Positions 1 to 9,027 of a DNA stretch of 64,000 nucleotides are shown piece by piece. Position 1 is the stretch's first letter. Each line of letters begins with the position of its first letter. Position numbers and translations under genes: made by a program. The notes beneath the pieces are model-generated. The model was not told the origin of the DNA. It ran no database searches and saw only the letters and a list, made by a program, of their open reading frames with translations. The DNA comes from an uncultured Sanguibacteroides sp. (GTDB taxonomy: Bacteria; Bacteroidota; Bacteroidia; Bacteroidales; Marinifilaceae). Where the stretch lies: positions 1 to 64,000 of the forward strand of contig NZ_UQRQ01000011.1 in assembly GCF_900543425.1 (NCBI RefSeq). Direction: 5' to 3'.

Positions 1-75
1 CAAATAATATTTTTGATATATATAATTATTTTTACTTTATTTGTTATTATTATATAACACATAAATTTTTTAATT

Positions 76-456
76 ATGAAAAAGAAAATTGTATTTATTA
101 TGATGTTAGTCATAACTCTCACGGGGAGTTATATTGGCACTACAGCAGCCATTAACGAATTAGTAGAAGCTCCGCACCTCACCGCTAAACCAGCCGATCA
201 AGTAGTAAAAGAAGGCCAGACAATTCAAATTGATGCCGTTGTTACAGGAACTCCAAAACCTACAGTTGTTTTTTATAAAAACAACAAAACCATTGAAGAA
301 GATACCAGAATCTCTATAAATGAGGACAAAGGAAGACATACATTAACAATAAAAAATGCAAAAATAGAAGATTCAGCAATATATTTGGTCGTAGCACAAA
401 ACAAAGCAGGCATAGCTCAGGCGACTTGTGAAATACATGTATCAACTATTAAATAA
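76..456 (+). CDS. Secreted single-domain Ig-like (I-set type) protein
   Basis: A 126-residue protein with a signal peptide (about residues 1-25, hydrophobic core ending in TTAA) followed by one immunoglobulin-like domain at about residues 33-123. Visible Ig landmarks are a P-A-D-Q-V-V-K-E-G start, G-T-P-K-P-T-V with F-Y-K-N in the middle, a T-L-T-I-K-N strand and an E-D-S-A-I-Y strand. The two cysteines that normally bridge strands B and F are missing (Ala and Val stand in their places); a single Cys lies in the last strand. A Bacteroidota -7 box (TATTTTTG) lies at 8-15, giving a short leader, and a bidirectional hairpin terminator follows. A decayed second copy lies at 4198-4368. The fold call is fairly secure; the role is unknown, with surface or periplasmic binding the obvious guess. 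Confidence 0.75.
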   Translation: MKKKIVFIMMLVITLTGSYIGTTAAINELVEAPHLTAKPADQVVKEGQTIQIDAVVTGTPKPTVVFYKNNKTIEEDTRISINEDKGRHTLTIKNAKIEDSAIYLVVAQNKAGIAQATCEIHVSTIK

Positions 457-476
457 ATTCATCTAACGCAAGACGT

Positions 477-511
477 AAAAAAGGTCTGTTCGTTGAGCAG
501 ACCTTTTTTTT
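477..511. terminator. Bidirectional terminator between convergent genes
   Basis: A GGTCTG/CAGACC stem with a nine-base loop is preceded by six A and followed by eight T. It can therefore end both the Ig-like gene on the plus strand and the large fusion gene on the minus strand. Confidence 0.75.
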
Positions 512-561
512 ACCCTCAACACCCGCAATATACTAAAGCGAGTGAAGATAATCTGTAGACT

Positions 562-3500
562 TTACTCCACCTTAACCCATTTCACGGCGTCGGCATTCAA
601 CACCTCGCCAGGTAGAAGCCCCTTGTCCTGAAGTACGACTTTTACATCGCCCGGGGAAAGTTCATACCTTCCCGAAAACACCCATCCCTTTGCAAAATCA
701 GAATCGGCCCCTTCTTTCCCAAGATCCAATACAATCTCTTCTTTTCCCCCGCTTGATTCATGTAATTTAACTGTAAATGCAATTCCTTTTTCAGGAGGAG
801 TAAAGAATATCTTATCTTCCACACCATCATGAAAAAAAGAATATTCTACAGAAGGTCCCCCATCCAACACAAACGAGGTTCCACCCGTGGTAACACACCT
901 GATAAACAATTCATACGTGCCCGATTCTCTGATCGAAGCATTCCACTCTACCTGAGATTTACCGCTTCCGCCACCTTTACTGTAAAAACTTCTCACTACA
1001 TCACCATAAGCGTGATTCGAAACAAATAGTGTCCACCGCCACTCGGATTGCCTCGGGGGATAAAGATTATACTTTTTATCCTTACCCGGTTTTTCAAAAC
1101 AGGAAGACCGCTCTTCCCGAATCACGAAACCTTCATCCTCGTTATCCACGATAATCTCGTTAGCGGAAGACATAAAACAGGTCGTATCGATCTCCTGAAT
1201 CGAGTCCCGGTCCACCCAAACCTTACCCGGAATTAAAACATCAAATTGTTCCGGTATATTCCTCGAGAAACCGGTACTGATTATAAAACGACTCGAAGTC
1301 CCCTCTAATTGCGCCACCAAAGCGACCTCCATACAGGTTCGGGGAGCGACCGTAATAGATTTTAACATACCTTTTCGAGTGGGCCCCATGAACATCGAAT
1401 GAGCATAATTCACAGAAACCATTCCCTCCACGTCACTTCTATTCCAAACTTTAAAACAAATCGTCGCCCGCTCTCTTTCCCGGTTCTCGTTTATCTCGAT
1501 ATCCCGGATAACGAACGCCGGAACTCCCTCACTCGTATACCACGCATTCAATACCGGATAAATATCAACATTAAAACGACGATCCAATTCATCACAAAAC
1601 ACGTCAAAATCGACATCCTGATAGGCATAACGTTCCTTAAAATCATCGACAAACCGGATCAAGGAATCTCCTACCATGTTTTGTAAACGATTCCACAATT
1701 CCCTCCCTTTTACCTCCACGATACCTTTCATTTCAGGAATTACTTCTTCTGGTTTAAAAGCCCGTTCCAGACTATTCCTTGAAAGATACTCGATAGCTTT
1801 CAGGTCTCTTTCCACTTTAAACCATATAGAACCCACCGGAAATTCATCCGGCCTCATCGCCTTAAAGATCGAGTTGATCATAGGATAACGAGAAGAACTC
1901 AACAACAGGGTCCCCTCTTTCCCCAGAAAAGAGTAATCATATTTATTCCACGAATCTGCCGTAATTGAACCACGCCCTTTATCCTTTTTCACGAGAGGCA
2001 ACCACGAGAAAAATTCCCGCTCCAATCCCGCTTTAGAAAGCATCTCGAAATTATTTACAATGATATCGGCCTCAACGTCTGGCAACGGGGTATCTTTTAT
2101 TCCTTTTGACATTAAACGCGACTGTTCATTCCGTATCCTTCTTTGAAGCACCTCCTCGCCACCTCCCAATTGACTTGTTCGCCGTTCCGGAACAAGAAAA
2201 AGTTCCGGGTGAACGTAATCGGTTCCTTCCCTCCACGGCCGAATAAACGTGTAAAAAGAGACAGGGACTTCCACGAGAGCGACCCTATCGCACGGGTAAC
2301 CGTAATAAGTGACAAACATCCATTTGATCTTTTCTACAGATCGCTTTTTCCCCTCTTCCGACGCCAAAAAGGCTCCTGAACAAGGAAACTCCCCACGAGG
2401 ATAATAATACTCGCTTAAAAAATCTTGGGCTTGGAATTGTTCTTTATCCATATCACCCGCCACAAAAACGATCCCGAAAAGATTTCGCTCGTTATTAAAA
2501 CAGGTCGTGTCGCCTTTCTCGGACATCTCTCCCTGCGAGAGCACCGTTTTTCGATCGGGATTCAGCACTTTTAACTTGTATAACGTGTAATCACGACGGG
2601 AGATCCACGGGAAACCCACGTTCACGACAGGAAGCGTCGTGGGATACCAGAGCGACTCGGGAGTCAACAAGGTGAAATCATCCGTCAAAAAGAAAAAACG
2701 ATGGCCAAGGCACAGCATGTTGTTAAAGTCCATGGCGGTAAACTCCCGGTCAGCAATCTCGGGGTAACAGATTAACGGGTCGATTCTTCCGGAATATTTC
2801 ATCGTCACCAGAGAACGGGCACCCGGCTCCATCCTAAACGGTACCACGATCACCTGATCCTTCCGCTCGAAAGACAATTCCTTGCCATCAATTACTAAAC
2901 TGGAAAGTTCCAAACCCGGATTAAGGTAAAACAATACCGTATCTACTACTGTCGTGTTACGGTTCTCGATCAAGAGTTTACTATCCGACAATAAACGCTC
3001 TCCCTCCTGTCGAAACGTGATCTCGTGCTCCACCGTGTTCACTTTAGCGGCGTTATCGTACTCCCGGTAAACAGTCCGGTAGTGTTCCCGAAGTTCGCTT
3101 TGACGTTTAAAAGGAAAAAGATAAATAAAACTCGTCACGATACCCGCCACAAAACAAAGGGTGATAATCAACCCGGCCCGTCTCCACCTCCCGGTTAATC
3201 GCTTAAAACCGACAACGGAGAGAGAGAATAAGCCCAGGGCAATCCAGATAAAGATCATACGCTGCAACAGGTAACTCCCTATCCCGGGATGACCTACCAA
3301 GGGCGAGAAAATATTCGGCACCCGGGAAGCCGTGAAATCAAAAACACCGTGAGCGAGAAAAGGGAGCAAGGTTAACGATGCCCACAGGTAGAGTAACAAC
3401 CCCAACAAAACGAAAATTCGCGAACGAACGAACATTTTCACGCAGACGACCAAGGCCGTGGTGAAAAGAATCGTCGGTAACGTCAGCGTGAGGAAATAAA

Positions 3501-3957
3501 ACAGGTATAACAAGGGAGAAAAGACAGAGTCTGTCACGAAAACGTGAAGCATCCCGGTCAACACCATCAACACGACATTTAACATGATCAAAAGTTCCAC
3601 GACGGCCAAGCCTTTCCCAAGCACGTACTCCATGTTATCGACCGGACGGGATAGTAACGCCTCGTTCGTGTTTTTCGACCGTTCGCGTTTAATAAAATCT
3701 CCCGCCACAAAAATGGCCAAAAAAGCCTGAAACACGCAGAAGAGGTAAGCGTTCGTGTAAGGGATGGCGGAAGGAATATCCGCACGAAAAGCGTAGGAAT
3801 CGATACGCCAGTAGCTATGAGCGAAAACGTGAAAACCCAAAATACCTCCCACTAACAAAAAAGCCAAAAGAATAAAAACGAAATTCCTTGTTATCATCTT
3901 TCGCTCGTAACCCGCAACTAAATTCATGTCTCTGAAATTCATATTCCCCATTATCAA
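562..3957 (-). CDS. ABC-2 permease / M1 peptidase-like / golvesin-like fusion protein
   Basis: A 1131-residue membrane protein. Residues about 20-285 hold seven or so hydrophobic segments with the ABC-2 permease signature region (A-G-D-F-x-K-R-E-R, N-E-A-L-L-S-R-P). Residues about 300-860 resemble the extracellular M1 aminopeptidase-like part known in Bacteroidota permease/M1 fusions (L-V-E-V-P, then a C-terminal W-Y-T-S-E-G-V-P stretch), but I find no HEXXH zinc motif or G-x-M-E-N motif, so this part is probably inactive. The last ~130 residues look like a golvesin/Xly carbohydrate-binding-like domain ending in N-A-D-A-V-K-W-V. No ABC ATPase gene adjoins it, although such permeases normally have one; the 490 bases upstream carry only a decayed Ig gene. 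The role is inferred: export or envelope remodelling, partner unknown. Confidence 0.65.
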   Translation of the reverse strand: MIMGNMNFRDMNLVAGYERKMITRNFVFILLAFLLVGGILGFHVFAHSYWRIDSYAFRADIPSAIPYTNAYLFCVFQAFLAIFVAGDFIKRERSKNTNEALLSRPVDNMEYVLGKGLAVVELLIMLNVVLMVLTGMLHVFVTDSVFSPLLYLFYFLTLTLPTILFTTALVVCVKMFVRSRIFVLLGLLLYLWASLTLLPFLAHGVFDFTASRVPNIFSPLVGHPGIGSYLLQRMIFIWIALGLFSLSVVGFKRLTGRWRRAGLIITLCFVAGIVTSFIYLFPFKRQSELREHYRTVYREYDNAAKVNTVEHEITFRQEGERLLSDSKLLIENRNTTVVDTVLFYLNPGLELSSLVIDGKELSFERKDQVIVVPFRMEPGARSLVTMKYSGRIDPLICYPEIADREFTAMDFNNMLCLGHRFFFLTDDFTLLTPESLWYPTTLPVVNVGFPWISRRDYTLYKLKVLNPDRKTVLSQGEMSEKGDTTCFNNERNLFGIVFVAGDMDKEQFQAQDFLSEYYYPRGEFPCSGAFLASEEGKKRSVEKIKWMFVTYYGYPCDRVALVEVPVSFYTFIRPWREGTDYVHPELFLVPERRTSQLGGGEEVLQRRIRNEQSRLMSKGIKDTPLPDVEADIIVNNFEMLSKAGLEREFFSWLPLVKKDKGRGSITADSWNKYDYSFLGKEGTLLLSSSRYPMINSIFKAMRPDEFPVGSIWFKVERDLKAIEYLSRNSLERAFKPEEVIPEMKGIVEVKGRELWNRLQNMVGDSLIRFVDDFKERYAYQDVDFDVFCDELDRRFNVDIYPVLNAWYTSEGVPAFVIRDIEINENRERERATICFKVWNRSDVEGMVSVNYAHSMFMGPTRKGMLKSITVAPRTCMEVALVAQLEGTSSRFIISTGFSRNIPEQFDVLIPGKVWVDRDSIQEIDTTCFMSSANEIIVDNEDEGFVIREERSSCFEKPGKDKKYNLYPPRQSEWRWTLFVSNHAYGDVVRSFYSKGGGSGKSQVEWNASIRESGTYELFIRCVTTGGTSFVLDGGPSVEYSFFHDGVEDKIFFTPPEKGIAFTVKLHESSGGKEEIVLDLGKEGADSDFAKGWVFSGRYELSPGDVKVVLQDKGLLPGEVLNADAVKWVKVE

Positions 3958-4197
3958 TGATTAAATTATATTTCATTATTTGGATATCCAGAATAAAATA
4001 ACTATATTTTATTTCTATTCAAGAAAAATAGAAAATATTAAAATCGTACCACAAGATAAGAATAAATAAATATAAAATATAAAACATATGTCATAAAAAC
4101 ATATTTTATAAACTACACTTAGGAAAACAAGTATTATGCGACGCTTTATACTCATCAATTGTAAATAAAAAGAACAAGGAATTCTAAAATTAAGTGA

Positions 4198-4368
4198 TAT
4201 CCTATTTACAATTTACACCTATCTATAAGTTACGATAACGATGGAAAAGCAATGTTAACGATAAACAATGTAGAAACAAGTGATTCAGAAACTTACCAAA
4301 TAGTAACAGGAAACCCCGTAGGTAAAGACAACAAGAAATGCGAAATGGTTGTATCAATAATTCCATAA
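4198..4368 (+). pseudogene. Remnant of a second Ig-like domain gene (C-terminal half)
   Basis: The plus strand is open from 4198 to the TAA at 4366-4368 and reads D-N-D-G-K-A-M-L-T-I-N-N-V, then S-D-S-E-T-Y-Q-I-V, then a Cys-Glu-x-x-V-S ending. This matches, strand for strand, the C-terminal half of the Ig-like protein at 76-456 (D-K-G-R-H-T-L-T-I-K-N-A, D-S-A-I-Y-L-V-V, C-E-I-H-V-S). No start codon, signal peptide or N-terminal half remains in frame; stops and frame changes interrupt the bases before 4198. It is read here as a decayed paralogue. The rest of the 3958-4447 gap is AT-rich and holds nothing else I can support. Confidence 0.6.
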
Positions 4369-4447
4369 AACCATCTGACACAAAATCGAATTTATTTTTT
4401 ATCTTTTACATCCATTCATCACGAAATCATTCCATCGTAAATTACTC

Positions 4448-5140
4448 TTATTTTTCCCCCACGTAGAGAGAGGCGATACCGAAAGTCAGCCGACACTGAG
4501 TGACCTGTCGATAACCGCATGAACGCATAATCTTCAAAAATGCTTCCCCTTGAGGAAAAGCAAAAACGGAAGCCGGCAAATACTCGTAGGCCTTTCGATT
4601 CCCGGAAACGATGCCTCCGATCCAAGGAAGTACTCTTTTAAAATAGAAACGATACAACTGCTTCATGGGAAAACGCTCCGGTGTTGAAAATTCCAATATC
4701 ACCACCTTTCCTCCCGGCTTTAATACCCGGTACATCTCCGTCAGTCCCTTTTCCAAATGTTCGAAATTCCGCACTCCGAAAGCCACGGTTACTGCATCGA
4801 AGGTATTATCCGGGAACTCCAGGTTCTCGCTATCCCCGTAACGGAAGTCCAATTGCTCCGTCAATTTCCGTTCCTTTGCCTTCTCCCGGGCAACAGTCAA
4901 CATATTTTCCGAGATATCGGCTCCAATCACCTTCTTTACCCCGTGTTTCAAGGCCTCCATCGAAAAGTCACCCGTCCCGCAAGCCACGTCCAAAACAATG
5001 TCCTTACATCCCGCTCCGACCACCTTCATCGCTTTTTTCCGCCACCTTTTATCAATCCCCATCGATAAAAGATGATTCAGCAAATCGTATTTCGGCGCAA
5101 TTCCGTTGAACATCTCCTGTACCCTCTCTTTTTTCGCCAT
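4448..5140 (-). CDS. menG: Demethylmenaquinone methyltransferase (MenG/UbiE)
   Basis: A 230-residue class I SAM-dependent methyltransferase that performs the last step of menaquinone synthesis, C-methylation of demethylmenaquinone. The N-terminus (V-Q-E-M-F-N-G-I-A-P-K-Y-D-L-L-N-H-L-L-S) is the family signature. The SAM-binding motif L-D-V-A-C-G-T-G-D-F-S lies near residue 50, the acidic G-A-D-I-S loop near 74, and V-A-F-G-V-R-N-F and L-K-P-G-G-K-V follow as in UbiE/MenG. Bacteroidales use menaquinone, so the menG assignment is preferred over ubiE. It has its own promoter at 5174-5203 and stands apart from the gene behind it. Confidence 0.95.
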   Translation of the reverse strand: MAKKERVQEMFNGIAPKYDLLNHLLSMGIDKRWRKKAMKVVGAGCKDIVLDVACGTGDFSMEALKHGVKKVIGADISENMLTVAREKAKERKLTEQLDFRYGDSENLEFPDNTFDAVTVAFGVRNFEHLEKGLTEMYRVLKPGGKVVILEFSTPERFPMKQLYRFYFKRVLPWIGGIVSGNRKAYEYLPASVFAFPQGEAFLKIMRSCGYRQVTQCRLTFGIASLYVGEK

Positions 5141-5173
5141 CTTCTTTTATTTAGTTTCAACAGAGCAAAAATA

Positions 5174-5203
5174 CAAATTTAAACGAGATTTGAATCACAC
5201 CAA
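5174..5203 (-). promoter_or_regulatory. Promoter of menG
   Basis: On the minus strand a TTG is followed after exactly 19 bases by TAAATTTG, the Bacteroidota -33/-7 arrangement, about 35 bases before the menG start. A second overlapping box, TATTTTTG (5166-5173), could serve instead. Confidence 0.55.
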
Positions 5204-5212
5204 CCCGCTCCG

Positions 5213-5941
5213 CTATTTATTTTGAGGTTTTAATACAAATTGGAGTCGATCCTGCAACTGTACTTGTTGAATAAATAACTGAAAACTCTCGTAAGCCTCT
5301 TTCGGGTAAACTCCGGCATTCAACACAAAATTTCTTTTCAAATAAAGATTGTCTTTAAAACATGATATCTCCGTAGAGTACTCCCCATAAGGGCTATACA
5401 AAAAAACCGGAGAAATTCCCATCTCCACGACATAACCTTCCGGTATACGCACGAAAATCGTATCTTTTTGAGCAACCGGATAACGCACTTCCTGTTCTCC
5501 GGGAGACAAACGAAGGTTCTTTATCCCGGAAAAAGAAAAAGGAGAAAAGAAAAGTCGATCTCCAATTTTACGACAAAAACCACTTAGAGTTCCTTTTATC
5601 TCATAACCGATCTCCCGTACTTCGTCCCCCTCCGATTCGAAAAACCGAAAATTCTTCAATTCCAATTTTCCGCACGTCACGTGATCCAATATCCATTTGT
5701 GCCTTTCACTCTCCGACTTTTTCATCTCCAAAAGCAAACTATCCTGCTCCGCCTTTAGTTGCAAAAATACCCACTTTATGTCCAACCCGACCTTACCGCT
5801 CGAATCAATATCCATATTAACCCGCACCTTTTGAATGTTCTCGCTCCCGGAAAACTTCCGCGCACAAAACAATTCGTCTTCTTCCTGAGCAAAAATAAAA
5901 CCGAACCAAAAAATAAAACCAACAGTCAATAACCACTTCAT
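5213..5941 (-). CDS. Secreted DUF3858-like protein (partial transglutaminase-family architecture)
   Basis: A 242-residue exported protein with a clear signal peptide (residues 1-18, cleavage after F-A near Q19). The C-terminal half (about residues 145-240: R-Y-P-V, I-P-E-G-Y-V-V-E, G-E-Y-S-T, then Y-P-K-E-A-Y and a final V-L-K) resembles the DUF3858 domain that closes Bacteroidota proteins of the DUF3857-transglutaminase-DUF3858 type. The N-terminal DUF3857 and transglutaminase parts of those ~650-residue proteins are absent, so this is either a short stand-alone member or a shortened descendant. It is a single gene with no linked partner. Catalytic activity is not expected. The domain call is moderate; function is unknown. 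Confidence 0.5.
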   Translation of the reverse strand: MKWLLTVGFIFWFGFIFAQEEDELFCARKFSGSENIQKVRVNMDIDSSGKVGLDIKWVFLQLKAEQDSLLLEMKKSESERHKWILDHVTCGKLELKNFRFFESEGDEVREIGYEIKGTLSGFCRKIGDRLFFSPFSFSGIKNLRLSPGEQEVRYPVAQKDTIFVRIPEGYVVEMGISPVFLYSPYGEYSTEISCFKDNLYLKRNFVLNAGVYPKEAYESFQLFIQQVQLQDRLQFVLKPQNK

Positions 5942-6178
5942 ACTTTTTTTTCTTTAACCTGAAATTACTTCGATAAACCCGAACAACGATTCAAAAATAT
6001 TCAAATCGAAATAAAAATCACAAGCAGAAATTTCCAACTCTTTTTTACTGAAGGTTAGAACTTCCTTTGTACACACTTATCCTTTTGATCTTACTTTGGG
6101 ATAAAGGTATCATTCTGTTTTTAATTTATAAATTCTTTCATAAAAAAATGTATCCCATTCCTGTCAAAATATTTTCCA

Positions 6179-6215
6179 TAAAAAAAGGCAACTGAAAATT
6201 AATTTTCAATTGCCT
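6179..6215 (-). terminator. Terminator of the YhiM-like gene
   Basis: Two 15-base arms (AGGCAA-TGAAAATT and its complement with one mismatch) lie 25 bases past the stop of the upstream minus-strand gene and run into seven T on that strand. The remaining bases between 5942 and 6178 hold no gene I can see. Confidence 0.65.
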
Positions 6216-6240
6216 ATATATCAAATTGTACATTTACATT

Positions 6241-7290
6241 TTATTTCCCGGAAGTTCCGCTCTCCAAAATACTGACGATGGAGAATAACGAGAAGCAGAT
6301 TCCCCCTAATCCGACAAGCACGCGGGCAGGAACAAAAAACGCCCCGTCCAACATAGCCTCTTCAAATAGAAAAGCTCCTAAGAACAAGCAAAGCAAAGCC
6401 GTTATAACGGGGATTAAAGGAATACGATTTGCCAACTTAAACTCCTGTTTCCATACCTTAGCCAATAAAAGGATCTTACTGGATATACTGAAACAAACCA
6501 ACCCCAAACCGATCAAAATAAAACCGGTCGTATTCACCGGAGCCGAAGCGGCAAACAACTCGACCAATCCCCATACCACACAAACACTACCCATGAAAAA
6601 AACCAACATAGGCCAATATTTACGATCCCGATCGGTATAATCATTTCGTATCTGCCGGGCAATACTCGCTACCAAACCGATCAAACTGGTACAAATACAG
6701 GCAAGGCCTCCCATAACACTACCCGCAACAAAAGAATTCGAATCCGAAGAATCGGATAACAGGACAATAGCCCATATCCAGGCCACAGTCGAAAACAAAA
6801 TGGTCAGGGCAATTAAGATACTCTCTGTCGTGGCTGAAAATCCTTGAGCATTGATTTTATTATCAGGAGTATGGGAATTAGCGGGAATAAGTGCAAACTT
6901 GGTGGAGGAAGTTGCGGCTGTAGAGATACAGGCGGATATTAAACCCACCCCGCAAACCACATGACCGGAAACAAATAATTCCGGCATATCGTGTGCGGCG
7001 AATATCCATATTCCAAAAGCAATCGTACCGAATGCCAGCAAATAAGCAAAACCCGGCAATAAATATTTAAAAACAGGTTTATACGTGTGGATCAATTGTC
7101 GAATGATTGTCGCCGCAGTTGCGAACAACGCCATACAAATCACTCCCAACGAAAAAACCACGGGTCCTGCAACAAATCGAGCCGTATCACTTCCGTAATA
7201 AAAAATATAACCTCCCAGGAAAAAACATATTAATGCCATAAACACGGGAATACCTCTGAACAAAATACTAATGCCGTAATTCATATCCAA
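6241..7290 (-). CDS. yhiM: YhiM-like inner membrane protein (DUF2776)
   Basis: A 349-residue polytopic membrane protein whose length and sequence follow E. coli YhiM closely, especially the C-terminal S-L-A/K-L-A-N-R-I-P-x-I-P-V region and the ending V-L-V-G-L-G with F-S-L-F-S-I-V-S-I-L-E. About ten hydrophobic segments are visible. The protein is built of repeated modules: F-V-A-G-x-V near residue 37, F-V-S-G-H-V near 107, F-V-A-G-S-V near 187 and F-F-V-P-A-R-V near 318, each followed by a G-L-x-x-I-C/S helix. In E. coli YhiM is linked to acid and osmotic stress survival, but its biochemical role is not settled. Monocistronic here, with its own terminator. Confidence 0.8.
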   Translation of the reverse strand: MDMNYGISILFRGIPVFMALICFFLGGYIFYYGSDTARFVAGPVVFSLGVICMALFATAATIIRQLIHTYKPVFKYLLPGFAYLLAFGTIAFGIWIFAAHDMPELFVSGHVVCGVGLISACISTAATSSTKFALIPANSHTPDNKINAQGFSATTESILIALTILFSTVAWIWAIVLLSDSSDSNSFVAGSVMGGLACICTSLIGLVASIARQIRNDYTDRDRKYWPMLVFFMGSVCVVWGLVELFAASAPVNTTGFILIGLGLVCFSISSKILLLAKVWKQEFKLANRIPLIPVITALLCLFLGAFLFEEAMLDGAFFVPARVLVGLGGICFSLFSIVSILESGTSGK

Positions 7291-7372
7291 TTCTTTTAAA
7301 ATTCAATGAATATACGAGGTCATATCTCCCCTATGTTCCTGATTTTTTCGTAAATTTCCCTAAATTAAGCCT

Positions 7373-8365
7373 TTATTCTTCATTCAATACCTTCCAAAGC
7401 AGATCTTTAAGCTCTGTAATCCCCTGCCCGGTGACGGAAGAGATAAAAACATAGGGGATATCCGGTAAGTCCGTTTCCATCTCTGCAATCAGCTCCTTAT
7501 CCGCGTAATCCGATTTGGTAATGGCTAATACGCGTCTCTTATCCAATAATTCGGGATTATATTGTTTCAATTCATTAAGCAAAACATTGTACTCGTTATG
7601 AATATCGGGACTATCGGCCGGAACCATAAACAGTAAGACCGAATTTCGTTCGATATGGCGCAAAAAACGAATTCCCAACCCTTTCCCCAAGTGAGCACCC
7701 TCAATAATTCCGGGAATATCCGCCATCACGAAAGAGCGATCATCCCTATATTTTACAATACCCAGATTAGGCACCAGGGTCGTAAACGGATAATTAGCGA
7801 TTTCGGGTTTCGCCGCCGAAACGACCGATAGCAAGGTCGACTTTCCGGCATTGGGAAAACCGACCAATCCTACATCCGCCAAAACTTTCAGCTCCATAAC
7901 AACCGTCCTCTCGACACGAGGCTCTCCCGGTTGGGCAAAACGCGGAGTCTGATTCGTGGCCGAACGGAAATTCCAGTTCCCTAATCCTCCGCGTCCACCG
8001 GCAACAACGATACATTTCTGTCCTTCTTCCGTGATTTCACAGATCAATTCACCGGTATCCGCATCCCGGGCTACCGTTCCCAGCGGCACATCAATGATAA
8101 CATCATCTCCATTAGCCCCGGTACTCCGGCATTCACTACCGCTCCTTCCATCCTCGGCAAAAATATGCCGCTGATACTTTAAATGGATCAACGTCCAATA
8201 GTTTCGATTGCCCCTCAATATTACGTGTCCTCCACGACCACCGTCTCCCCCGTCAGGTCCCCCTTTAGCCGTCATCTTATCCCGGTGAAGATGAGTTGAA
8301 CCGGGACCTCCTGCCCCACTACGACAGAATATTTTTACATAATCAACAAAATTGGTTGCTGCCAT
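7373..8365 (-). CDS. obg: GTPase Obg/CgtA
   Basis: A 330-residue essential ribosome-associated GTPase used in 50S assembly and stress control. The N-terminal glycine-rich Obg fold (about residues 1-158; G-G-P-D-G-G-D-G-G-R-G-G and G-G-R-G-G-L-G-N) leads to the G domain: G1 G-F-P-N-A-G-K-S-T near 168, G3 D-I-P-G-I near 215, G4 T-K-S-D near 286 and G5 S-S-V-T near 313. The variable C-terminal OCT domain of Firmicutes Obg is missing, as is usual in this phylum. It starts 11 bases after hpt, so the two are co-transcribed. Confidence 0.96.
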   Translation of the reverse strand: MAATNFVDYVKIFCRSGAGGPGSTHLHRDKMTAKGGPDGGDGGRGGHVILRGNRNYWTLIHLKYQRHIFAEDGRSGSECRSTGANGDDVIIDVPLGTVARDADTGELICEITEEGQKCIVVAGGRGGLGNWNFRSATNQTPRFAQPGEPRVERTVVMELKVLADVGLVGFPNAGKSTLLSVVSAAKPEIANYPFTTLVPNLGIVKYRDDRSFVMADIPGIIEGAHLGKGLGIRFLRHIERNSVLLFMVPADSPDIHNEYNVLLNELKQYNPELLDKRRVLAITKSDYADKELIAEMETDLPDIPYVFISSVTGQGITELKDLLWKVLNEE

Positions 8366-8376
8366 TATAATCAGTT

Positions 8377-8919
8377 TTAATCTTTACACAACGTATACAA
8401 GTCCGGGAGGTTACGCCCTAAACCGTCGTAATCCAACCCTCTCCCCACGACAAAATCATTTTCCAAGGCAAAGCAATGGTAATCGACAGTCAATTCATGC
8501 ACCAAAGCCTTAGGCTTATAAAACATCGCTACAATCTTGATCTGTTTGGGACTCTTCTTCAATAACATCTCCTTCAGATGTACCATGGACTTACCCGAAT
8601 CGACCATATCCTCTACGATCACAAGCGTACGTCCCGTTATATCTTCATTCAACCCGATCAACTCCTTTACCCGACCGGTAGAAGAAGTTCCGGCATAAGA
8701 AGCTATCTTCACAAAACTGACCTCCGTTCCCTCCAAGGTGATGCATTTCAACAAATCGGAAGTAAACATGAATGCCCCGTTCAATATACTTAAAAACAAC
8801 GGACGTTCCCCCTGCAAATCACGGTTAATCTCTTTTGCAACCCGTTCGATCTCCCTATCAATCGCAGCCGCCTCAATAGAAACTTGAAATTCCTTATCGT
8901 GCAATCTGACTTTTTTCAT
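8377..8919 (-). CDS. hpt: Hypoxanthine phosphoribosyltransferase
   Basis: A 180-residue purine-salvage enzyme that converts hypoxanthine (and guanine) plus PRPP to IMP (GMP). The PRPP-binding loop is V-I-V-E-D-M-V-D-S-G-K-S (about residues 98-109), preceded by L-S-I-L-N-G-A-F-M-F and followed by V-G-R-G-L-D-Y-D-G-L-G-R-N-L near the end, all type I PRTase features of Hpt. It leads the hpt-obg operon and faces purE across a ~110-base divergent gap, so purine salvage and de novo synthesis sit side by side. Confidence 0.95.
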   Translation of the reverse strand: MKKVRLHDKEFQVSIEAAAIDREIERVAKEINRDLQGERPLFLSILNGAFMFTSDLLKCITLEGTEVSFVKIASYAGTSSTGRVKELIGLNEDITGRTLVIVEDMVDSGKSMVHLKEMLLKKSPKQIKIVAMFYKPKALVHELTVDYHCFALENDFVVGRGLDYDGLGRNLPDLYTLCKD

Positions 8920-9027
8920 TCCTGTTTAATTTAATCCATTGAAGATCGGGCCAATTCGTCCCGAATTCATTTTTTTTTATTTACTTTGCGCAAAAGTACA
9001 ATTTTGAATTTAAAATCCCGTAAAAAT

